NCBI RefSeq assembly: GCF_025362455.1
Contig: NZ_JANYGJ010000049.1
Coordinates: 1-28,398, forward strand
Direction of reading: 5' to 3'
Length of the DNA stretch: 28,398 bases
DNA from: Deinococcus sp.
GTDB taxonomy: Bacteria > Deinococcota > Deinococci > Deinococcales > Deinococcaceae
Shown here: positions 22,812-28,398 of the stretch, in pieces
Layout: the number at the start of each line of letters is the position of its first letter
How positions within the stretch are numbered: position 1 is the stretch's first letter
The notes under the pieces: generated by a model
Databases searched by the model: none
What the model saw: the letters and a program-made list of their open reading frames with translations, nothing else
What the model was told of the DNA's origin: nothing
Position numbers and translations under genes: made by a program

Positions 22812-23662
22812 GACCGTGGCCTCAGCGCATCCGCCAGCCCGTCTCCGATCAGGCTGAAGGTCACACCCGCCAGCGTCAGGGCCAAACCGGGAAAGGTGCT
22901 GATCCACCAGGCGGTGACCATGAAATTCTTGCCGTCGGCGACCATCACGCCCCATTCGGGCGTCGGCGGCTGGGCGCCCAGTCCCAGGTAACCCAGCGAG
23001 GCGCCCAGCAGAATGCCCAGGCTCATGTCGGTCATCAAATACACGATGGCCGGGGTCACGGCGTTGGGCAGCAGGTGGCGCAGCAGCACGCGGGCCGGTG
23101 AATATCCCAGCACCTGCGCGGCCTGGGCGTACTCGGCCTTCTTCTGGCTGAGCACCTCGCCGCGCGTGAGCCTCCAGTAGCTGACCCAGCCCACCGCGCT
23201 CACGGCGATATACATGTTGTTCAGACCCGGCCCCAGCACCGCCACGATGGCGATGACCAGCACCAGAAAGGGAAACACCACCACCAGATCGGCAATGCGG
23301 CCCACCACCGCGTCTGCCCAGCGGCCCCTGAAGGCGGTCAGGGCGCCCAGCAACGTGCCGAAAATGAACGGAAACAAGGTGGTAAATACAGCGATCTGCA
23401 AATCTATGCGTGTTCCGTGTATAACCCGGCTAAAGACGTCGCGCCCGAAGTTGTCGGTGCCGAAGGGGTGCTTCAGGGTCGGCCCCTTCAGGATGGCGGT
23501 GTAATCGAAGTCGGTGGGGCTGTACGGGGTGAACAGGCGGGGGAAAATGGCGGCCAGCAGCAGGACAAGTAGCAGCACCAGGCCGATCACCAGCGTGGGT
23601 TTGAGACTGCGGCGCCGGGCCACCTTGAGCGCCGCACCCGGCGCGGGCAGGGTCGTGGTCAT
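22808..23662 (-). CDS. Peptide/nickel ABC transporter permease (OppC/DppC type)
   Basis: 284 aa, six transmembrane segments. The N-terminal helix (TLVIGLVLLLVLLLAAIFP) is followed by the DppC hallmark HPFGTDNFGRDVFSRVIHGTR (about 65-85). The EAA-type coupling loop is EYAQAAQVLGYSPARVLLRHLLPN, and GASLGYLGLGAQPPTPEWG is the signature near the C-terminus. A perfect 7-4-7 palindrome lies 23 bp upstream. Confidence 0.95.
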   Translation of the reverse strand: MTTTLPAPGAALKVARRRSLKPTLVIGLVLLLVLLLAAIFPRLFTPYSPTDFDYTAILKGPTLKHPFGTDNFGRDVFSRVIHGTRIDLQIAVFTTLFPFIFGTLLGALTAFRGRWADAVVGRIADLVVVFPFLVLVIAIVAVLGPGLNNMYIAVSAVGWVSYWRLTRGEVLSQKKAEYAQAAQVLGYSPARVLLRHLLPNAVTPAIVYLMTDMSLGILLGASLGYLGLGAQPPTPEWGVMVADGKNFMVTAWWISTFPGLALTLAGVTFSLIGDGLADALRPRS

Positions 23663-23684
23663 GAGCGGCCCTGAATAAGCGAGC

Positions 23685-23702
23685 GTTCTAACAGATTAGA
23701 AC
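23685..23702. promoter_or_regulatory. Candidate operator GTTCTAA-CAGA-TTAGAAC
   Basis: Perfect 7-bp arms with a 4-bp spacer in the 66-bp gap between the two permease genes. It has the same geometry and half-site pattern (GTTnTAn) as the palindrome at 26687-26704. It is likely recognised by the same regulator, and may mark an internal promoter. Confidence 0.5.
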
Positions 23703-23728
23703 GGGGGTGAACTGTCATCGACATCATG

Positions 23729-24667
23729 TCAGGCCACTTCGGCGCGGGGATCGAGGCGGGCGTGGAGCAGGTCCGTCGCCAGGAACACCAGCGAGACGAG
23801 CATCGCGAACACCAGCGTCAGGCCCTGCACCACCGGGTAATCGCGCCCGAAGATGGCGTCCACCATCAGGCGGCCCACGCCGGGAATGGCAAACACAGTT
23901 TCGGTGATGACGGCGCCGCCGATCAGGGCACCGATGTTCAGGCCCAGCAGGGTCACGGTGCCGATCATGGCGTTGCGCAGCACATGCCGGGTCATGATCA
24001 CGCGGGTGCGCAGACCCTTGGCACGGGCGAATTCCACGTATTCGGCGCTCAGCACCTCGATCACGCTGCTGCGCAGGGTCCGCAGCAGAATGGCCGCCAG
24101 ATTCAGTCCCAGCGCCAGGGCAGGCAAAAACAGCGCGTACAGGTGGCCGCCGAAACCCTCGCCGTAGCCGCCGATGGGAAACCAGCCGAGCCGGGCACCC
24201 AGCAAGCTGAGCAGTTGCAGCGCCACGTAGAACACTGGCAAGGAGAGCCCGAACTGGAAGGCGCCCCGGATCAGCCCGTCCACCCAGGTATTGCGCCGCA
24301 CCGCCGCCAGCACGGCCAGCGGCACCGCCATCAGCACGCCCAGCACGGCGGCGTAGGTGGTCAGAAACAGCGTGACCGGCAATCGTTCGGCCACTAAGCG
24401 CATCACCGGCACCTTCAGGTTGATGCTCTCGCCCAGGTTGCCGTGCAGCGTCTGATTGACGAACAGCGCGAACTGGACCGGCAGCGGTTTGTCGAGCCCC
24501 AGTTCCCGGTTGGCGCGGGCCACGATGTCGGGCGTGGCCCGGTCGCCGAGCTGGGCGCTGACCGGATCGCCGGGAATCAGGTGGACCAGCACGAAGATCA
24601 GCACCATCACCGCCAGAAACAGCGGAATGATCTGAAGCAGTCTGCGGATGACGTAGGACGAATGCAT
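23729..24667 (-). CDS. Peptide/nickel ABC transporter permease (OppB/DppB type)
   Basis: 312 aa from ATG 24667, with six transmembrane segments. The start MHSSYVIRRLLQIIPLFLAV is the family's standard opening; the frame open to 24946 only translates a repeat-rich intergenic region. A GGGGGTG box lies just before the ATG. HLIPGDPV and ELGLDKPLPVQF are the DppB N-terminal motifs; EFARAKGLRTRVIMTRHVLRNAM is the coupling loop; and ETVFAIPGVGRLMVDAIFGRDYPVVQG is the C-terminal signature. It is separated from the binding-protein gene by 359 bp. Confidence 0.95.
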   Translation of the reverse strand: MHSSYVIRRLLQIIPLFLAVMVLIFVLVHLIPGDPVSAQLGDRATPDIVARANRELGLDKPLPVQFALFVNQTLHGNLGESINLKVPVMRLVAERLPVTLFLTTYAAVLGVLMAVPLAVLAAVRRNTWVDGLIRGAFQFGLSLPVFYVALQLLSLLGARLGWFPIGGYGEGFGGHLYALFLPALALGLNLAAILLRTLRSSVIEVLSAEYVEFARAKGLRTRVIMTRHVLRNAMIGTVTLLGLNIGALIGGAVITETVFAIPGVGRLMVDAIFGRDYPVVQGLTLVFAMLVSLVFLATDLLHARLDPRAEVA

Positions 24668-25026
24668 TTCACCCCCGGAACGAGCAGGGAAGCGGCGTTG
24701 GTTATGTTGGAAAGCCGAAGACCAATAACCTGAACCGGGTAGGCTGATCGAAACGAACAGTTTCACCTTGAGATGGAACAAAATGTCTGCCTGCTGTTGA
24801 CCCCTCTCCTTCGGAGCTGTACCAGTCGCCCCTTGCGGGAGAGTCGCAGACCTGCTTGCAGAGGGGAGTTGCGACTCACCCCGCTGCTTCGCAGACCTGC
24901 TTGCAGAGGGGGCGACCAGGCAGCGTTCCCGCCCTACACAGAGCATTCTTTTAAATCCCGTATAAAGCGCCGCGCCCTAGCCCAAAGCGCGGCGCCATTC
25001 GCTGTCCAGCGCCTACTTCTCAATAC
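24668..25026. repeat. Repeat-bearing gap between binding protein and first permease
   Basis: A 22-bp sequence at 24845-24866 is repeated exactly at 24890-24911. CCTCTCCTTCGGAGCT (24803-24818) resembles the element at 149-164. GGTTAT (24700-24705) and ATAACC (24725-24730) form an inverted pair spaced by 19 bp, upstream of the permease start. No gene was found. Repeats here may lower permease expression relative to the binding protein. Confidence 0.75.
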
Positions 25027-26637
25027 TTACTTTTCAATGGAGGTGCGCTCGAAGATGTTGTTGCCGAGCGGAATCTGAATAAAACCCTTGACGTTCTTGG
25101 TCAGCGCCACCGGATACGGCGTCTCGAACAGGTAGATAGTGGGGGCTGAGGCGGTGTACAGCGTCTGAATCTGACGGTATAGGCTGGCCCGTTTGACCCG
25201 GCTGGTCTCCATCTGGCTCTGCACGAACAGCTTCTCGATGGTGGGGTTGGTAAAACCGGTGTGGGCGGCTTCGGTGTCGCCGTTCACAGCGTAGTAACCG
25301 GTGATCTCGCTGGGATCGGCAATGTCGTCGGTCCAGGCGCCGGTCCGCATCTGAAAATCGTTGGCGCGGTAGCGGGCGGTCTTGGTGGCGTTGTCGAGCT
25401 GCTCGATCTTGAGCCGCACGCCCACCGCGCCCCACATCTGCTGAATGGCCGTGAGCAGCGCCTGGTCGTCCGCGTTGCCGCTGGTGGACAGGGCGGTGAC
25501 ATCGACCCCGTTCCCGAAACCAGCCGCACTCAGCAGCGCCTTGGCCTTGGCCGGGTCATAGCTGTAGCCTTGCTGGGTCGTGTCGAACAGCGGCGTGCTG
25601 GACGACATGAACGACTTCATCGGCTTGCCGTTCCCGAAGGTCACGAGCTGGATCAGCGCGTCGCGGTTGACGGCGTAGTTCAGCGCCTGGCGCACCCGCA
25701 CGTCGGAGAGCGGGTTGGCCGTACCGTCCTTGAATTTAGGCCGGTTGTTCATGATGATGTCGTTGACCTTGGTGCTGGGAAACAGTTGCATGTTGAGCTT
25801 GGGATTGGCTTTCAACTCGGCCACCCGGCTGAGCGGGATGAACTCAGCGCCCTGCAACTCGCCCGCCTGCAATTTCAGGATGCGGGTGTTGTCGTCGGGC
25901 ACGATCTCGAATCTGAGGGTGTCGAGGTAGGGCAGCGCCTTGCCGTCCTCGCCCTTCTTCCAGTAGTACGGATTGCGCTTAAGGACCATGTAGGAGCCGC
26001 GTTTCCACTCTTGAAGCACGAACGGCCCGGAGCCGATGGGCTTCTCGGCAAAGGCTTTGGCCTTGTCGCCGTCCTTGGCGCCTGCTGCTGCGTTGAACAG
26101 CTTTTGCGACATGATGGCGGTGTTGAAGGTCGCCAGCGCGGCGGGCAACGAGGGGTCCGGATTTTTGAGGCTCAGCGTGACGGTGTTGCCGCTGGTGCTG
26201 ACGCTGGCGACCGAGCCGATCAGGCCCACCCAGGCACCGTTGTCAGGGTTGCGGGCACGGTCCAGGCTGAACTTCACGTCTGCGGCTGTGATCGGGCTAC
26301 CGTCGGCGAACTTGATGCCGGGACGCAGGGTCAGCTTCATCGATTTGCCGTCGGCGCCGAGGACGTAGCCGGTCGCCAGGCCGGGGCGCACGCTCTTGCC
26401 GTCGTCGGTAGGCTGAAGCAGCGTGTCGTAGAGGTTGGTCAGAATCCAGATGTCCACATTGGCGTCGTTGAGCACGGGGTCGAGAAACAGCGAGTCGGCG
26501 GAGCGCCCGAAGGTCATCTGCCCGCCGCGCGTGACGGCCAGGCTGTGTCCCAGCGCCAGGGAAGCCATCACGGCCAGGGCGGTGCGGGCCAGGGCGCTAC
26601 CAGTGGGAGCCGTGGGAACAGAAAACAGTCGTTTCAT
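25027..26637 (-). CDS. ABC transporter substrate-binding protein, family 5 (peptide/nickel)
   Basis: Extracytoplasmic receptor of the importer, 536 aa. ATG 26637 has GGAGG about 8 nt upstream. The signal peptide is MKRLFSVPTAP and a hydrophobic segment ending ALGHSLA, without a lipobox Cys. SBP_bac_5 features: ILTNLYDTLLQPTDDGKSVRPGLATGY, LRPGIKFADGSPITAADVKFSLDRAR, GSGPFVLQEWKRGSYMVLKRNPYYW, and DVRVRQALNYAVNRDALIQ. It usually binds di- or oligopeptides, sometimes opines or glutathione. It is the first gene behind a promoter/operator at 26687-26725 and very probably feeds the downstream permeases and ATPases. Confidence 0.94.
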   Translation of the reverse strand: MKRLFSVPTAPTGSALARTALAVMASLALGHSLAVTRGGQMTFGRSADSLFLDPVLNDANVDIWILTNLYDTLLQPTDDGKSVRPGLATGYVLGADGKSMKLTLRPGIKFADGSPITAADVKFSLDRARNPDNGAWVGLIGSVASVSTSGNTVTLSLKNPDPSLPAALATFNTAIMSQKLFNAAAGAKDGDKAKAFAEKPIGSGPFVLQEWKRGSYMVLKRNPYYWKKGEDGKALPYLDTLRFEIVPDDNTRILKLQAGELQGAEFIPLSRVAELKANPKLNMQLFPSTKVNDIIMNNRPKFKDGTANPLSDVRVRQALNYAVNRDALIQLVTFGNGKPMKSFMSSSTPLFDTTQQGYSYDPAKAKALLSAAGFGNGVDVTALSTSGNADDQALLTAIQQMWGAVGVRLKIEQLDNATKTARYRANDFQMRTGAWTDDIADPSEITGYYAVNGDTEAAHTGFTNPTIEKLFVQSQMETSRVKRASLYRQIQTLYTASAPTIYLFETPYPVALTKNVKGFIQIPLGNNIFERTSIEK

Positions 26638-26686
26638 AGGCGAACCTCCGTACCGAACCGTGCTCACAAATTGCCGTAATCGAATT

Positions 26687-26704
26687 GTTATAGGGGACTA
26701 TAAC
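26687..26704. promoter_or_regulatory. Operator palindrome GTTATAG-GGGA-CTATAAC over the importer promoter
   Basis: Perfect 7-bp arms around 4 bp, located on the -10 box and the expected transcription start of the peptide-importer operon, 50 bp before the binding-protein ATG. A repressor bound here would block polymerase. The related palindrome at 23685-23702 supports a shared regulator, most simply the GntR protein encoded at 19727-20773. Confidence 0.65.
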
Positions 26705-26725
26705 GGTGCATGAGTATGCGGTCAA
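26697..26725 (-). promoter_or_regulatory. Sigma70-like promoter of the peptide-importer operon
   Basis: Minus strand: -35 TTGACC (26720-26725), exactly 17 bp, then -10 TATAGT (26697-26702). The start site would be about 26690, inside the GTTATAG palindrome, leaving a leader of about 53 nt with a good ribosome-binding site. The further 300 bp up to 27026 contains nothing I recognise. Confidence 0.7.
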
Positions 26726-27026
26726 GCATCGGCGGTCATCGATGAAGGTGTAGGGGCGGTGAAGCGCTCTGGATCTGAACGCAAGCGGTCTGCACGATTG
26801 CTGGACGCAGCGTGAGGCGTGTAAAATTGCTCCTGGCTGGCGCGGCGTTTCCGGGCATGGATTGAGCGCCATCTACCTAAGCCCTCTACCCAAACAGAAC
26901 AGATGCCCCTTCCCTGTCCGAAGTTGACGGCGGACTGAGCCTGAGCGCCTGTGGGGACGATCAAAATTCCCGGCGACGCACCTTCACACATATGAGAATA
27001 CGAACATCGTTTTATCCAAGCTGCGC

Positions 27027-27953
27027 TCAATCCTCGTGGACCGCCACATACACGCCCTGGGCGCTGATCCAGCCCCGGTACATCCCTTCCGTATTGAAGG
27101 GCAGGGCCACGTTGCCGTCCCGGTCCACGGCGATCAGCCCTGCGCCGCCGCTCAGCGCGGTCATCTCGGCGATCATCTCGCCAGTGGCCTGCTCCAGTGA
27201 GGCCCCGCCGTAGAGCATCCGGGCGTGGACCTCGTGGCCCAGGGCGCGGCGGATGAACAGCTCGCCCTTGCCGGTGCCCGACAGCGCACAGGTCCGGTCG
27301 TCGGCCCAGGTTCCGGCCCCGATGATGGGGGTGTCGCCCACCCGGCCTGCGGGCTTGGCGGTGTAGCCCCCGGTGGAGGTCGCGGCGGCCAGGTGCCCGT
27401 GCAGGTCCAGCGCGGCGGCGCCCACCGTGCCGTGCTTGTCGCGCTCCGGAGCGGGGCTCAGGTCATCGCCCTCCTCGCGGGCCAGCATCCGGGCCAGCGC
27501 CTCCTGGCGGGACGGGGTGGTGAAGTAGCTGTTGTCGACCAGCTCGAAGCCGTGTTTGGCGGCCCAACTGTCAGCGGCCTCGCCGATCAGGAGCAATGGA
27601 TCGGAGACTTTTGCCAGCTCGCGGGCCACCCGCACCGGGTTGCGAATGCGCCGGGCACCCGCCACTGCCCCAGCCAGCCCCAGGGCACCGTCCATGACCG
27701 AGGAATCCAGCTCGTGCAGGCCGTTCCGGTTCAGCGCCGCGCCGTAGCCCGCGTTGAAGACCGGATCGTTTTCCAGGATCACGACCGCCTCGGTCACGGC
27801 GTCCAGGGCGCTGCCACCGCTCTCCAGAATACGGTAGCCGGTCCGCAGGGCCAGCGTCAGCGCCTCGCGGGCAGCTCGGTTGATTTCGGGGGTCAGCTCG
27901 GCCTTGGGAATGGCGCCGCAGCCGCCGTGGATCACCAACACAGATTTGGGCAT
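27027..27953 (-). CDS. Isoaspartyl peptidase/L-asparaginase (Ntn-hydrolase, T2 family)
   Basis: 308 aa proenzyme that cuts itself before a Thr to give two subunits, then hydrolyses isoaspartyl dipeptides and L-asparagine. VLVIHGGCGAIP is the N-terminal motif. FNAGYGAALNRNG and ELDSSVMDG follow. The nucleophile is T176 in KHGTVGAAALD. STGGYTAKPAGRVGDTPIIGAG (193-214) lines the active site. The ATG at 27953 has no Shine-Dalgarno, but TAGATT lies 6 nt upstream, suggesting a leaderless mRNA. It lies next to the peptide importer on the same strand but is separated from it by over 300 bp and has its own promoter. Confidence 0.95.
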   Translation of the reverse strand: MPKSVLVIHGGCGAIPKAELTPEINRAAREALTLALRTGYRILESGGSALDAVTEAVVILENDPVFNAGYGAALNRNGLHELDSSVMDGALGLAGAVAGARRIRNPVRVARELAKVSDPLLLIGEAADSWAAKHGFELVDNSYFTTPSRQEALARMLAREEGDDLSPAPERDKHGTVGAAALDLHGHLAAATSTGGYTAKPAGRVGDTPIIGAGTWADDRTCALSGTGKGELFIRRALGHEVHARMLYGGASLEQATGEMIAEMTALSGGAGLIAVDRDGNVALPFNTEGMYRGWISAQGVYVAVHED

Positions 27954-27959
27954 GAGCCG

Positions 27960-27965
27960 AATCTA
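27960..27965 (-). promoter_or_regulatory. Leaderless -10 box of the isoaspartyl peptidase gene
   Basis: TAGATT on the minus strand, 6 nt before the ATG. This matches the TANNNT box immediately upstream of start codons described for leaderless Deinococcus genes. No good -35 box was seen. Confidence 0.5.
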
Positions 27966-28029
27966 GCAACCGCTTCGGGCGCGACTCTCCACATTCCCTT
28001 CATCTGAGCCCTCCATTGCGCCACTCGGT

Positions 28030-28035
28030 TACAGT
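28030..28035 (+). promoter_or_regulatory. Leaderless -10 box of the terminal SDR gene
   Basis: TACAGT, then 7 nt, then ATG at 28043; no ribosome-binding site precedes the ATG. Same arrangement as the divergent gene at 27953. Confidence 0.45.
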
Positions 28036-28042
28036 GCGGCGC

Positions 28043-28398
28043 ATGACCCTGAACAGAGAGCTGGAAGGCCAGGTATTGCTCGTTACGGGCGCGGCGGGCG
28101 GGATCGGGCGGGCGATTGCGCTGGCGGCGGGCGCGGCGGGCGCACGGGTGGTCGTGTCCGACGTGCGGGAAGGCGAAGGCCAGGCCACCGCCGAACTGAT
28201 CCGGGCGGGCGGTGGTGAGGCGCTGTTCGTCGCCTGCGACGTGTCCGACGCGGCAGAAGTAGACGCCCTGATGGCCGCTGCCGTATCCCACTTCGGACGG
28301 CTGGACGTACTGGTCAACAACGCCGGAGTCGCTGGTGAAGGCGTCAGGGCGCACGAGCTGGATATCGGCGCCTGGGACCGGGTGCTGGCGGTCAACTT
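28043..28398 (+). CDS. Short-chain dehydrogenase/reductase (partial, runs off the right edge)
   Basis: The first 118 codons are visible. MTLNRELEGQVLLVTGAAGGIG contains the TGxxxGxG cofactor loop (15-22), DV at about 41-42 marks an NAD-preferring acidic residue, CDVSD the adenine loop, and VLVNNAGVAG the beta-4 motif. The catalytic Ser-Tyr-Lys lies beyond the window. It diverges from the isoaspartyl peptidase gene, 89 bp away, and appears leaderless. Substrate unknown. Confidence 0.9.
   Translation, partial: MTLNRELEGQVLLVTGAAGGIGRAIALAAGAAGARVVVSDVREGEGQATAELIRAGGGEALFVACDVSDAAEVDALMAAAVSHFGRLDVLVNNAGVAGEGVRAHELDIGAWDRVLAVN

Noticed and set aside
25261..26679. 472-codon plus-strand frame opposite the peptide-binding protein gene
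   Set aside because: Antisense shadow of a gene with unmistakable family-5 receptor motifs.
26722..27030. 102-codon minus-strand frame between the isoaspartyl peptidase and importer genes
   Set aside because: It begins inside the peptidase gene's end, runs over the importer promoter, and looks random in composition.

Overview
The window is GC-rich bacterial DNA that most resembles a Deinococcus accessory replicon or catabolic island. That is inferred from gene content, from -10 boxes placed 6-7 nt before start codons (the leaderless pattern common in Deinococcus), and from intergenic repeats. No rRNA, tRNA or CRISPR was seen. Most of the window is transport and catabolism, in four blocks.

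Block 1 (399-6584): an FCD-type GntR regulator faces away from a five-gene plus-strand operon encoding a two-domain extradiol (VOC) dioxygenase, a cyclase/kynurenine-formamidase-type amidohydrolase, a fumarylacetoacetate-hydrolase-family enzyme, an alpha/beta hydrolase resembling 2,6-dihydroxypseudooxynicotine hydrolase, and a flavin aromatic hydroxylase. Two identical TTGATCAA palindromes lie in the divergent region. The operon seems once to have continued into a CoA-transferase gene, of which only an N-terminal scrap remains (about 6689-6802).

Scar (6689-7971): the scrap is followed by an IS1-family element with perfect 22-bp ends but a nonsense codon in insA. Its right end abuts the 3' part of an IS3-family transposase whose 5' part is missing. 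This looks like an IS1-associated adjacent deletion.

Block 2 (7980-14220, minus strand): a pentitol (probably ribitol) operon. A clear sigma70-like promoter precedes a DeoR regulator, a zinc alcohol dehydrogenase that has lost part of its Rossmann fold and its C-terminus, a sugar-binding protein, a single-domain sugar ATPase, a permease and a ribitol 2-dehydrogenase. A decayed second signal-peptide start sits upstream of the binding protein.

Block 3 (14720-26725, minus strand): a peptide/nickel-type ABC importer (binding protein, two permeases, two ATPases), then, largely by 4-bp ATGA overlaps, a GntR regulator with an unusual sensor domain, a creatininase-family amidohydrolase, a ketopantoate-reductase-like enzyme and an SDR. 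After a short gap come a 34-codon ORF, an RraA/HMG-aldolase-family protein and an M32 carboxypeptidase. Together they look like a system that imports and dismantles a peptide-like or amide compound of unknown identity. Related 7-4-7 palindromes lie at the promoter of the binding-protein gene and between the permease genes.

Block 4 (27027-28398): an isoaspartyl peptidase/L-asparaginase (minus) diverges from a truncated SDR (plus); both have a -10-like box right before the start codon. The window opens with the acidic tail of an unidentified gene and a repeat-rich 300-bp tract.
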